DNA of 64,000 nucleotides from Pseudomonas paraglycinae (GTDB lineage Bacteria; Pseudomonadota; Gammaproteobacteria; Pseudomonadales; Pseudomonadaceae): NCBI RefSeq assembly GCF_021601625.1, contig NZ_BQHR01000004.1, positions 248,001 to 312,000 of the forward strand, read 5' to 3'. Shown piece by piece: positions 46,275 to 55,326 of this stretch (position 1 is its first letter; each line of letters starts with the position of its first letter). The notes under the pieces were generated by a model. It saw only the letters and a program-made list of their open reading frames with translations, ran no database searches and was not told where the DNA came from. The position numbers and the translations under genes were made by a program.

Positions 46275-48266
46275 ATGCCCGCATTCCGCACCATTCAGGC
46301 TCGTTACACGCTGTTTCTGGTTCTGTTCATTCTGTTGTTGTCGGTGCTCACCGTGGTTGGCATCAGCCAATTGGTCGCGCCCAAGTTGCGCCACACCGAA
46401 GAGCAAGTGGTGCTCAACCGCATTGCTGAAGTGGCCGAGCAAATCCAGGGCGAACTGAACAAGGTCCAGGCGCAACAGCGCAGCATCACCCAGACCGTCC
46501 CGCTGCTCGACAGCGCGGCCATCGACACCGTGTTGCCGGGGCTGGTGGATCAATACGGCGAACTGAAAGTCTTCGGCGGCGGCATCTGGCCGCTGCCCGG
46601 TCAGCGTGAGGCCGGACGCAACAAGTTCAGTACGTTCTGGCACCGCGATGCCTCCGGCAAACTGGCGGTGAACACCTTCTGGAACAGCGACGCGGCCCCC
46701 AACTATTACGACCAGAGCTGGTACAAGGGCGGCATGCAGACCCCGCGAGGCCAATGCGCCTGGGCCGCTGCCTATAAAGATGACGCCAGCGCCGAACCGC
46801 GCACCAACTGCGCCATGGCCATCCAGAAAAACGGCAGCGCCTGGGGCGTCTCGACCATCGACGTGACATTGGGCTTCTTCAACGAGCTGGTGGCGCGCAA
46901 GGAAAAAGACCTCAACGCCGAAATGCTGATCGTCGAGGCCGACGGCAAGATCATCAGCAACAGCTCGCGCATCAGCGGGCCGATCGTGCTGAAGAACATC
47001 AGCGAACTGGCCGGCGGCTCGACCTTCGCCAGCCAGGTCAAGGCCGGACTGCAAAATCGCGAGCAGGCGCAGCGCGTCGAATTCGACAACCACGGTGAAG
47101 CCAGCACCTTCTTCATGCGCCCGATCGAAGGCACCCCGTGGTTCCTCGCCACCGCACTGCCGACCAAAATGCTCACCGCCCAGCGTGACGACGTGCTCAG
47201 CAGCCTGAGCCTGCTGCAGATTCCGCTGGTGATCCTGCTGGTGCTGTTGCAGGTCTACGCGATTCGCCAACTGGTTTCGCGCATGAAAGCGCTGAAAGCC
47301 AACATCGATTCGCTGTCCAGCGGCGATGCCGACCTGACCCGGCGCATCACCATCCGCGCTGAAGATGAGCTCGGCGCCATCGGGCATTCGGTCAACACCT
47401 TCATCGCATACCTGCAGAACATGATCGGTGAGGTCACCCAGGCCACCGGCGCCATGGCTTCGAGCCTCGACAATCTGCAACGCACCTCGGCGCACACCAG
47501 TCAGATTCTGCTGCGCCACGCTTCGGAAACCGACCAGACCGTCACCGCCATCAACGAGATGAGTTCGACCGCTGAAAGCGTCGCCCAGAATGCCGCTGAA
47601 ACCGCAGCCTTCACCCAGCGCGCCAACGAAAACGCCGACCGTTCGCGAGTGGTGGTTGGCGAAGCGTCAAGCAGCGTGGTCGCACTGATCGACGAAGTGG
47701 CCAGCGCCACCCACAAGGTCGAAAGCATGCAGCAGGACGCCCAGCGCATCACCGAAATCCTCGGCGTGATCGGCGCCATCGCCGGCCAGACCAACCTGCT
47801 GGCGCTCAACGCGGCAATTGAAGCAGCGCGTGCCGGAGAACAGGGCCGTGGTTTTGCGGTGGTGGCAGACGAAGTGCGTGCCCTCGCCGCCCGTACCCAG
47901 GCCAGCACCTCGGAAATCAACGAAATGTTGAGCCGCCTGACCCAGGGCGTCAGCTCGTCGGTCAGCGCCATGGAAAACACCCAGGCCAGTTGTCAGTCAG
48001 CCGCGGACGCCACTGCGCGAGTCAACAGTGGCCTCGACGAGATGGCCGGTTCGGTCAGCCACATCAACAGCCTCAGCACCCAGATCGCCACCGCCGCCGA
48101 GCAGCAAAGCGCGGTCACCGAAGAGATCAACCGCAGCATGGTGCAGATCCGCCACATGGTTGACGAGCTGGTGGAAAGCGGCCAGGCCAGCGAACTCAAC
48201 ACCCGTCAGCTGCTGGAAGCCAACAGCCGGGTGAGCGCGATCATGGGGCGCTTCAAGGTTCGCTGA
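46275..48266 (+). CDS. Methyl-accepting chemotaxis protein, dCACHE type
   Basis: A 663-residue chemoreceptor: membrane segment 1 (about 10-30), a periplasmic double-CACHE region ([55 protein letters not shown]), membrane segment 2 (about 315-335), a HAMP domain (about 340-390) and the signalling domain with hairpin tip [31 protein letters not shown] (about 505). The FWN..Y.....W.Y pattern lies in the ligand domain, but the ligand is not identified. A FliA-type promoter upstream fits a motility gene. Confidence 0.92.
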   Translation: MPAFRTIQARYTLFLVLFILLLSVLTVVGISQLVAPKLRHTEEQVVLNRIAEVAEQIQGELNKVQAQQRSITQTVPLLDSAAIDTVLPGLVDQYGELKVFGGGIWPLPGQREAGRNKFSTFWHRDASGKLAVNTFWNSDAAPNYYDQSWYKGGMQTPRGQCAWAAAYKDDASAEPRTNCAMAIQKNGSAWGVSTIDVTLGFFNELVARKEKDLNAEMLIVEADGKIISNSSRISGPIVLKNISELAGGSTFASQVKAGLQNREQAQRVEFDNHGEASTFFMRPIEGTPWFLATALPTKMLTAQRDDVLSSLSLLQIPLVILLVLLQVYAIRQLVSRMKALKANIDSLSSGDADLTRRITIRAEDELGAIGHSVNTFIAYLQNMIGEVTQATGAMASSLDNLQRTSAHTSQILLRHASETDQTVTAINEMSSTAESVAQNAAETAAFTQRANENADRSRVVVGEASSSVVALIDEVASATHKVESMQQDAQRITEILGVIGAIAGQTNLLALNAAIEAARAGEQGRGFAVVADEVRALAARTQASTSEINEMLSRLTQGVSSSVSAMENTQASCQSAADATARVNSGLDEMAGSVSHINSLSTQIATAAEQQSAVTEEINRSMVQIRHMVDELVESGQASELNTRQLLEANSRVSAIMGRFKVR

Positions 48267-48430
48267 CGGTTTTGTCATCTTGCGCTCAGTGGCCTGTCAG
48301 CTTTGATCTACGATCATGTTGGCAGGCCTGCCCCGTATCACTTGGAAACACTCCGTTGATGCCCGGCAGGAAAAACAGGTCAAAATGCCTTCCTTTTTTG
48401 ACCGTTCCTCCTTTGAGCCGAGAGCCCTCC

Positions 48431-48877
48431 ATGCGAAACCACCTGCGTCTGGCCGCCCTGAGCGCCCTGTTCATTTCCTCCCTGGCGCAAGCCGCCGACC
48501 TTATCCCGATCGAAGTCCACCGCGACGCCAACTGCGGCTGCTGCAAAAAGTGGATCAGCCACCTGGAAGCCAATGGCTTCAAGGTCGAAGACCACGTCGA
48601 ATCCGACATGAGCAGCTTCAAGCAACAACACGGCGTGCCGCCGCGTCTGGCGTCCTGCCACACCGCGATCATCAACGGCAAATTCGTCGAAGGCCATGTT
48701 CCGGCGGAACAGGTGCTGGCCCTGAGCAAACGTGACGACCTGCTGGGCGTTGCCGCACCGGGCATGCCGATGGGCTCGCCGGGCATGGAAATGGACGGCA
48801 TGAGCGATGCGTATCAGGTGATCGGCCTGAAGAAAGACGGTGCCGATGTGGTGGTGGCGGATTACCCGGCCCATTGA
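48431..48877 (+). CDS. DUF411 periplasmic metal-binding protein
   Basis: A 148-residue protein with signal peptide (MRNHLRLAALSALFISSLAQA) and a DUF411 domain: VHRDANCGCCKKWISHLEANGF, with CGCC as a likely copper-binding site, a third cysteine in LASCHTAIINGKFVEGHVPAEQV, and a Met-rich stretch (GMPMGSPGMEMDGM). The family is associated with copper resistance. The stop overlaps the start of the YqaA-like gene (TGATG). Confidence 0.87.
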   Translation: MRNHLRLAALSALFISSLAQAADLIPIEVHRDANCGCCKKWISHLEANGFKVEDHVESDMSSFKQQHGVPPRLASCHTAIINGKFVEGHVPAEQVLALSKRDDLLGVAAPGMPMGSPGMEMDGMSDAYQVIGLKKDGADVVVADYPAH

Positions 48878-49311
48878 TGACGGCGGGTTATCTCGGGCTG
48901 TTCCTGGCCGCATTCGGTGCGGCGACGTTATTGCCACTGCAATCGGAGGCCGTGCTGGTCGGGCTGCTGGTCAGCGACCGTTATTGGTTGTGGGGGCTGC
49001 TGGCCGTGGCGACGCTGGGCAATGTCCTGGGTTCGCTGGTGAACTGGTGGCTGGGGCGCGGGCTGGAACGGTTTCAGGACCGGCGCTGGTTTCCGGTCAG
49101 CCCGAAGCATATGGCGCGCGCCCGCGTTCACTATCAGCGCTATGGTCACTGGTCCCTGCTGCTCAGTTGGCTGCCGGTGATCGGCGATCCGCTGACGTTG
49201 ATCGCCGGGGTCATGCGCGAACCTCTTGGGCGATTCCTGCTGATCGTCACTCTCGCCAAAGGCGCCCGCTACGGGGTGCTGGCGATGCTCACCCTTGGCT
49301 GGCTCGGTTGA
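48877..49311 (+). CDS. YqaA-family (DedA-like) inner-membrane protein
   Basis: A 144-residue membrane protein with the YqaA/SNARE-associated pattern: LGLFLAAFGAATLLPLQSEAVL, GNVLGSLVNWWLGRG and LLLSWLPVIGDPLTLIAGVMR, including the conserved Gly-Asp-Pro. DedA-type proteins are lipid scramblases or transporters. It is coupled to the DUF411 gene by a one-base start-stop overlap, suggesting a shared envelope or metal role. Confidence 0.85.
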   Translation: MTAGYLGLFLAAFGAATLLPLQSEAVLVGLLVSDRYWLWGLLAVATLGNVLGSLVNWWLGRGLERFQDRRWFPVSPKHMARARVHYQRYGHWSLLLSWLPVIGDPLTLIAGVMREPLGRFLLIVTLAKGARYGVLAMLTLGWLG

Positions 49312-49396
49312 ACGATCCGGCCCGGGGATTGCCTGTGTTTAACGTCGCCCTAATCCGGCCGTTCCAGCATCGGCCGATTTCTTGTGGAGTTGTCCT

Positions 49397-50422
49397 ATGT
49401 CTGTGTCGCTGACCCGCTGGCTGCCCGGCCTGGTGTTGACCGCCGCCCTGCCCCTGCTTGCTCACGCCGAAGGCCCGCAATACGGGCCGGAGCTGCAAGG
49501 TTTCGATTATCCCTACACCCTCAAGCACTTTGCCTTTCAGTCCCAGGGCAAGTCGCTGCAGATGGGTTACATGGACGTCGCCGCTGATGGCAAGGCCAAC
49601 GGACGCACCGTGGTGCTGATGCACGGCAAGAATTTTTGCGGCGCGACCTGGGACAGTTCGATCAAGGCCCTGAGCGAGGCCGGCTACCGGGTGGTCGCCC
49701 CGGACCAGATCGGCTTCTGCACCTCCAGCAAACCCGATCACTACCAGTACACCTTCCAGCAACTGGCGGCCAACACCCAGAAACTGCTCAAGGCGCTGGG
49801 CATCCAGAAAGCCACCCTGCTCGGCCACTCCACCGGCGGCATGCTCGCCACCCGTTACGCGCTGCAATACCCGGATCAGGTCGAGCAACTGGCGCTGGTC
49901 AATCCGATCGGCCTGGAAGACTGGAAAGCCCTCGGCGTGCCGTATCGCAGCGTCGATCAGTGGTATCAGCGCGAATTGAAAGTCACCGCCCAGGGCATTC
50001 GCGACTATGAACGCACGACCTATTACGACGGCCGCTGGAAACCCGAATTCGACCGTTGGGTCGACATGCTCGCGGGCCTGAGCAACGGCCCGGGCAAGAC
50101 TCAGGTCGCATGGAACTCGGCGCTGATCTACGACATGATCTTCACCCAGCCGGTGTACTACGAGTTCAAGGACCTGAGGATGCCGACCCTGCTGCTGATC
50201 GGCACTTCCGACACCACCGCCATCGGCAAGGACATTGCGCCGCCCGAAGTGAAAGCCAAAATCGGCCACTACGAGGTGCTGGGCAAGCAGGTGGCAAAAC
50301 TGATTCCTCAGTCCACGCTGGTGGAATTCCCCGGCATGGGCCACGCGCCGCAGATGGAAGAGCCGGCGAAATTCCACGAGGCACTGCTCGGCTGGCTGGA
50401 CAAAACCAATCCCGTTCGTTGA
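49397..50422 (+). CDS. Exported alpha/beta hydrolase
   Basis: A 341-residue hydrolase with a signal peptide (MSVSLTRWLPGLVLTAALPLLAHA). The oxyanion block is VVLMHGKNFCGATW, the nucleophile elbow LLGHSTGGMLA (Ser), and the catalytic His is in PGMGHAPQMEEP. The acid is probably Asp in LLIGTSDTTAI. The substrate is unknown; it is likely an ester or C-C hydrolase. The ATG at 49397 has GGAG upstream. It is 13 bases before the dehydrogenase gene. Confidence 0.87.
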   Translation: MSVSLTRWLPGLVLTAALPLLAHAEGPQYGPELQGFDYPYTLKHFAFQSQGKSLQMGYMDVAADGKANGRTVVLMHGKNFCGATWDSSIKALSEAGYRVVAPDQIGFCTSSKPDHYQYTFQQLAANTQKLLKALGIQKATLLGHSTGGMLATRYALQYPDQVEQLALVNPIGLEDWKALGVPYRSVDQWYQRELKVTAQGIRDYERTTYYDGRWKPEFDRWVDMLAGLSNGPGKTQVAWNSALIYDMIFTQPVYYEFKDLRMPTLLLIGTSDTTAIGKDIAPPEVKAKIGHYEVLGKQVAKLIPQSTLVEFPGMGHAPQMEEPAKFHEALLGWLDKTNPVR

Positions 50423-50435
50423 AGAGGTAACGCTG

Positions 50436-51389
50436 ATGGCGGTGCAGATTGCGGTGATCGATGACTGGCAGGACGTCGCGCGGGGCGTAGTTGAATGGTC
50501 GGTGCTCGACAGTCTCGGCGAAGTCACCTTCGTCCATGAGTACCCGGCGGACAACGCCACGCTGGCCGAACGTCTGGGCCAGTTCGAAGTGATCTGCGTG
50601 ATGCGCGAACGCACACGCTTCGATGAAGACCTGCTCAAACGCCTGCCGAATCTGAAGCTGCTGGTCACCGGTGGCATGCGCAACGCGGCGCTGGACATGC
50701 CGGCCGCTGCTCGCCTCGGGATCAAGGTCTGCGGCACCGACAGCTATAAACACGCGGCGCCGGAACTGACCTGGGCGCTGATCATGGCCGCCACCCGCAA
50801 TCTGCTGAACGAAGCCAATGCCTTGCGCGCCGGCCAGTGGCAGCAAGGCCTCGGTGGCGACCTGCACGGCAAGACCCTCGGCATTCTCGGGCTCGGCAGC
50901 ATCGGTCAACGGGTGGCGCAGTTCGGTCAGGTGTTCGGCATGCGCGTGATCGCCTGGAGCGAAAACCTCACCGCCGAGCGCGCCGAGCAGGCCGGCGTCA
51001 CTTATGTCAGCAAGCAGCAATTGTTCGAACAGTCTGACGTGCTGTCGGTGCACCTGGTGCTCAGTGATCGCAGCCGGGGGCTGGTCGATGCCCAGGCGCT
51101 GGACTGGATGAAGCCGACCGCGCTGCTGGTCAACACCGCGCGCGGACCGATTGTCGACGAGGCGGCGCTGATCAAGGCCTTGCAGAAACAGCGCCTCGGC
51201 GGTGCAGCCCTCGACGTGTTCGATCAGGAGCCGTTGCCGACCCTGCACCCGTTTCGCACCCTCGATAACGTGCTGGCCACGCCCCATGTCGGCTACGTCA
51301 GCCGCCAGAACTATGAGCTGTTCTTTTCGCAGATGATCGACAACATTCAAGCCTGGTCAGCTGGAGAACCGATCCGCCTGCTCAACTGA
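50436..51389 (+). CDS. D-2-hydroxyacid dehydrogenase family protein
   Basis: A 317-residue NAD(P)-dependent dehydrogenase. The Rossmann motif is LGILGLGSIGQRVAQFGQVFG; LVNTARGPIVDEAAL holds the catalytic Arg-side block, with Glu in DVFDQEPLP and His in ATPHVGYVSRQ. It belongs to the SerA/glyoxylate-reductase group; the 2-oxoacid used is not evident. It is probably in an operon with the exported hydrolase upstream. Confidence 0.87.
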   Translation: MAVQIAVIDDWQDVARGVVEWSVLDSLGEVTFVHEYPADNATLAERLGQFEVICVMRERTRFDEDLLKRLPNLKLLVTGGMRNAALDMPAAARLGIKVCGTDSYKHAAPELTWALIMAATRNLLNEANALRAGQWQQGLGGDLHGKTLGILGLGSIGQRVAQFGQVFGMRVIAWSENLTAERAEQAGVTYVSKQQLFEQSDVLSVHLVLSDRSRGLVDAQALDWMKPTALLVNTARGPIVDEAALIKALQKQRLGGAALDVFDQEPLPTLHPFRTLDNVLATPHVGYVSRQNYELFFSQMIDNIQAWSAGEPIRLLN

Positions 51390-51497
51390 GCCTCCTCGCC
51401 TTCGCGGGCAATTCCTGCCCGTGAAGCAGCATCCGCTGTCCGCCCGCCAACACAACTGTGCGCACCGCAACAGTGCGCTCGCACTTTCCCGACGCCC

Positions 51498-51525
51498 AAA
51501 ATCGTGACCGGCCGGTCACCATTTT
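51498..51525. promoter_or_regulatory. 28-bp palindrome upstream of glgA
   Basis: A 16-bp perfect core, GTGACCGGCCGGTCAC (51504-51519), extends to 28 bp with a single mismatched pair (AAAAT and ATTTT arms). GACCGG-CCGGTC dyads of this kind are typical of TetR-family operators. Confidence 0.55.
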
Positions 51526-51675
51526 GCATCATCAACCCTGCCAAACATGCACTTCGTCGGGGCGCCCGCCTTCCCAAAGCCACGGATTTCGTGAGCCCGC
51601 AACAGATTGTCGAACAATTCATCCGATTGCCCTGGCCCGCTCTAGGATCTGGCCTAGACTGGTTTTCGCGGGGTA

Positions 51676-51689
51676 AAACCGGCCGGTCA
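51676..51689. promoter_or_regulatory. Second CCGGCCGG half-palindrome upstream of glgA
   Basis: AAACCGGCCGGTCA repeats 12 of 14 bases of the palindrome core located 171 bases upstream (TGACCGGCCGGTCA). Two spaced copies suggest a two-site operator. Confidence 0.45.
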
Positions 51690-51918
51690 TAAAGTCAAAA
51701 ATTCGTCGAAACTTTTGCAGATCGCGGCGGGTCATCTGATAGGCAGGGCCAAAGCGACTGGTTCAAGTCTTGCAATGGCCCCCTCACCCATTCTGCTTGC
51801 ACGTGTTGGGTAGCGTTTGCTCACCGATGCGTGGCGCGTTTGCGCCCGGCCACAGGACCTGGCCATGGACATCGCTTGTTCAAGACAAGAATCAGATCAA
51901 AAAAGACGGGAGATTCAT

Positions 51919-53505
51919 ATGATCAGTGCGGCATTGGATATTCAGGGAGAACGGGCTCATCAGCCGATGGGTGACTCGAGCACCGTAAGCGTTCCCGGCA
52001 GCCGATCGATCAGCGTCCCGGGCACCAAGACGCTGACGCCAGTGGCCAGTCAGAACCCGAACAAGAAGAAAGTGTTGTTCGTGACCTCGGAAATCGCCGA
52101 TCTGGTGAAGACCGGCGGTCTGGGAGACGTCTCTGCCGCCCTGCCCCGCGCCATGGCGCACCTGCATGACGTCCGGGTGTTGATCCCCGGTTACCCGCAA
52201 GTGATGAACAGCGAGAATCCGATCCACATCATCGGCGAACTGGGTGGGCACGCCGCGCTGCCGCCCAGTAAGATCGGGCGCATGGACATGCCCGACGGTC
52301 TGGTGATTTATGTGTTGATCTGCCCTGAACTCTACGCCCGTGACGGCGGCCCGTATGGCGCCAACAACGGTCGCGACTGGCCGGACAACCACATTCGTTT
52401 CGCCCGTCTGGGTCTTGCGGCTGCCGATATCGCCGCCAACCTCGCGCAAATCCACTGGTGCCCGGATCTGGTGCACGCCCACGACTGGCCGGCCGGTCTC
52501 GCGCCTGCCTACATGCACTGGCGCGGGCAACGCACGCCGACCTTGTTCACCATTCACAACCTCGCCTATCAAGGCGTGACCAGCCTGGGCTCGTGCCCGG
52601 AACTCGGGATTCCCGCCCATGCCCTGCAACAGGAAGGCATGGAGTTCTACGGCAAGATGTCGTTCCTCAAGGCCGGCATGGCCTATTCGAGCCACATCAC
52701 CACGGTCAGTGCCACCTACGCGCAGGAAATCACCACTCCGGATTTCGGCTGCGGTCTGGACGGTTTTCTCGCCGCCAAGACCCAGCAAGGTTTGCTCAGC
52801 GGCATTCCCAACGGCATCGATGAAAGCTGGGATGCCGCCACCGATCCACATCTGTTTGCACCGTTTGGCATCGGTGACTGGGAAGGCAAAGCGGTGAACG
52901 CCGCCCATGTGCGCGAACTGTTCGGTCTGCAAGATTCCGAAGGCCCGCTATTTGCCGTGGTCTCGCGTCTGGTCTATCAAAAAGGCCTCGACCTGACCGA
53001 AGCGGTATCGGAATACATCGTCCAGAACGGTGGCCAGATCGCGATCATCGGCCGTGGCGAACCGGAAGAAGAACAGGCCATGCGTGAACTGGCGCTGCGC
53101 TTCCCCGGCCAGATCGGCGTGCGCATCGGCTTCAATGAGACCGACGCCCGCCGGATGTTTGCCGGCAGCGATTTCCTGCTGATGCCATCGCGCTATGAAC
53201 CGTGCGGCCTGAGCCAGATGTACGCCCAGCGCTTCGGCTCGCTGCCGGTGGCGCGCAATACCGGCGGGCTGGCCGACACCATCGAAAACGGCGTCACCGG
53301 ATTCCTGTTCAACGAATCGACCGCGGACAGCTACCGCGAAGCCCTGAGCCGCGCGTTCAAGGTGTTTGCTTTCCCGGACCTGCTGCACGCCATGCGTTGC
53401 CGGGCGATGGCTGCGCCGTTCAACTGGTGCAAGGCCGTCGAACCCTACGCCGAACTCTACGAACAACTGGTGGCCAAGGCGCTGGGTAAAACGCACCACA
53501 AATAA
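51919..53505 (+). CDS. glgA: Glycogen/alpha-glucan synthase
   Basis: A 528-residue GT5 glucosyltransferase. The N-terminal ADP-glucose loop KTGGLGDVSAALPRAM begins at residue 64; HDWPAGLAPAYMHW, TIHNLAYQG, FLKAGMAYSSHITTVS and the C-terminal PSRYEPCGLSQMYAQRFGSLPV are all present. It has an extra Ser/Thr/Pro-rich N-terminal extension of about 50 residues (SVPGSRSISVPGTK) compared with the usual 480 residues. The ATG at 51919 has GGGAG at 51908-51912. First gene of the operon; it elongates alpha-1,4-glucan. Confidence 0.94.
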   Translation: MISAALDIQGERAHQPMGDSSTVSVPGSRSISVPGTKTLTPVASQNPNKKKVLFVTSEIADLVKTGGLGDVSAALPRAMAHLHDVRVLIPGYPQVMNSENPIHIIGELGGHAALPPSKIGRMDMPDGLVIYVLICPELYARDGGPYGANNGRDWPDNHIRFARLGLAAADIAANLAQIHWCPDLVHAHDWPAGLAPAYMHWRGQRTPTLFTIHNLAYQGVTSLGSCPELGIPAHALQQEGMEFYGKMSFLKAGMAYSSHITTVSATYAQEITTPDFGCGLDGFLAAKTQQGLLSGIPNGIDESWDAATDPHLFAPFGIGDWEGKAVNAAHVRELFGLQDSEGPLFAVVSRLVYQKGLDLTEAVSEYIVQNGGQIAIIGRGEPEEEQAMRELALRFPGQIGVRIGFNETDARRMFAGSDFLLMPSRYEPCGLSQMYAQRFGSLPVARNTGGLADTIENGVTGFLFNESTADSYREALSRAFKVFAFPDLLHAMRCRAMAAPFNWCKAVEPYAELYEQLVAKALGKTHHK

Positions 53506-53523
53506 CCAGGGAGGTTTTCAACG

Positions 53524-55326
53524 ATGCCGTCACGGACACCTGAAAGCTGGCCCCACGGCGCGATCATGCTGGATGCCGAGCACACCCAATTCGCGCTGTG
53601 GGCGCCGGATGCATTTTACGTCAGCGTCGAGCTGGACAACGGCCAGTCCCTGCCCATGCTGCCCCAAGGCGAGGGCTGGTTTGTCATCAAGACCCGCTGC
53701 CCTGCCGGCAGCCGCTACCGTTTCAACATCGATGGCGAACTGGAGGTGCCCGACCCGGCCTCCAGGGCGCAGGACGGTGATCTCGACCGCCACAGCGTGG
53801 TGGTCGATCCGCACCGTTATTCCTGGCGCAACACCACGTGGCAAGGGCGCCCCTGGAATGAAGCGGTCATTTATGAACTGCATGTCGGCGCGCTCGGCGG
53901 ATTTGCCGAAGTCGAGCAGCATCTCTCACGCCTCGCGGAGCTCGGCATCACCGCCATCGAGTTGATGCCGATCGCGCAGTTTCCCGGCGATCGCAACTGG
54001 GGCTACGACGGCGTGCTGCACTACGCGCCGCAGGCCAGTTACGGCACGCCGGAACAACTCAAACATTTGATCGACAGTGCCCACGGTTATGGCCTGGCAG
54101 TGATTCTGGACGTGGTCTACAACCACTTCGGCCCCGATGGCAATTACCTGCATCGTTACGCCAAGGGCTTTTTCCGCGAAGACAAACACACACCGTGGGG
54201 CGCGGCCATCGACTTTCGTCGTCGCGAAGTGCGGGACTTCTTCGTCGAAAACGCCTTGATGTGGCTGCTGGAATACCGTTTCGACGGCCTGCGACTGGAC
54301 GCGGTGCATGCCATACAAAGCCCGGACTTTCTGCCTGAACTCGCACATCGCATACGTCAGCAGATCGACCCCGCCCGCCATGTGTGGCTGACCATCGAGA
54401 ACGAACTCAACCAGTCGAGCCTGTTGGAGGAAAACTATGACGCGCAGTGGAACGACGACGGCCATAACGCCCTGCACGTGTTGCTGACCGGTGAAACTGA
54501 CGCCTATTACGCGGACTATGCACTGCAACCCACCGAGCAATTGGCCCGCTGCCTGAGCCAGGGTTTCGTGTTTCAGGGGCATATCACCCGCCACGGCGAA
54601 CCCCGCGGCGAGCCAAGCGAGCATCTGCCCTCCACCGCATTCGTGCTGTTCCTGCAGAATCACGACCAGATCGGCAACCGTGCCTTCGGCGAACGCTTGC
54701 ATCAATTGTCCGACCCGCGCGCAGTGGATGCTGCGACAGCGCTGCTGTTACTGTCGCCGATGATTCCCCTGATGTTCATGGGCGACGAATACGCCGCCGA
54801 ACAACCGTTCCTGTTTTTCACCAGCCACCATGGCGAACTGGCGAAACTGGTGCGCGAAGGTCGGCGCAATGAGTTCGCGGCATTCAGTGCCTTCTCGGAT
54901 CCGCACAAGCGTGAACAGATTCCCGACCCCAACGCCGAGCAGACCTTTCACGCCTCACAACCTCGCCTGACGGGTAACGGCACGCCTCGGCAACGGGAGA
55001 CGTTGGCGCTGTACCGCCAACTGCTGCAATTGCGCCATCAATACATCATTCCCAACCTGTCCGGAACGCAGGCACTCGGCGCCCAGGTGCTGGGGCCCGG
55101 GGCGGTCAGCGCGCGCTGGCGCCTGGGCGATGGCAGCGAGCTGCGAATCGACCTGAACCTCAGCGATACGCCAGTGGTCAACCTTCCACAGACTGATTCG
55201 GTGTGGCTGTTTCGCCAGCCACCCGACGCAGGCCTGTCGGATGAGGGGCAACTGCCCCCGTATTGCGCGCTCGTCAGCCTCACGGCCGCAACCCCTTTGC
55301 CACCCTTGGATGGAGAGCGCCTATGA
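53524..55326 (+). CDS. treZ: Malto-oligosyltrehalose trehalohydrolase
   Basis: A 600-residue GH13 enzyme that cuts trehalose off malto-oligosyltrehalose made by TreY. The N-terminal CBM48-like domain (TQFALWAPDAFYVSVELDNGQ) is followed by the barrel motifs DVVYNHFGPDGNYLH, FDGLRLDAVHAI (nucleophile Asp), TIENELNQSSL (acid Glu) and LQNHDQIGNRAFGE. AGGGAGG lies 9 bases before the ATG. Its stop overlaps the malQ start (ATGA). Confidence 0.94.
   Translation: MPSRTPESWPHGAIMLDAEHTQFALWAPDAFYVSVELDNGQSLPMLPQGEGWFVIKTRCPAGSRYRFNIDGELEVPDPASRAQDGDLDRHSVVVDPHRYSWRNTTWQGRPWNEAVIYELHVGALGGFAEVEQHLSRLAELGITAIELMPIAQFPGDRNWGYDGVLHYAPQASYGTPEQLKHLIDSAHGYGLAVILDVVYNHFGPDGNYLHRYAKGFFREDKHTPWGAAIDFRRREVRDFFVENALMWLLEYRFDGLRLDAVHAIQSPDFLPELAHRIRQQIDPARHVWLTIENELNQSSLLEENYDAQWNDDGHNALHVLLTGETDAYYADYALQPTEQLARCLSQGFVFQGHITRHGEPRGEPSEHLPSTAFVLFLQNHDQIGNRAFGERLHQLSDPRAVDAATALLLLSPMIPLMFMGDEYAAEQPFLFFTSHHGELAKLVREGRRNEFAAFSAFSDPHKREQIPDPNAEQTFHASQPRLTGNGTPRQRETLALYRQLLQLRHQYIIPNLSGTQALGAQVLGPGAVSARWRLGDGSELRIDLNLSDTPVVNLPQTDSVWLFRQPPDAGLSDEGQLPPYCALVSLTAATPLPPLDGERL

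Larger units (their letters stand above)
51390..51918. other. Long leader region before glgA
   Basis: 529 bases without a convincing gene; short frames here lack ribosome sites and family-like sequence. It holds two related palindromes (about 51498-51525 and 51676-51689) and presumably the promoter of the alpha-glucan/trehalose operon. Confidence 0.6.

Noticed and set aside
51458-51692. Short frames of 60-90 residues on both strands upstream of glgA
   Set aside because: They lack ribosome sites and family-like sequence and overlap palindromes; the region is treated as regulatory.
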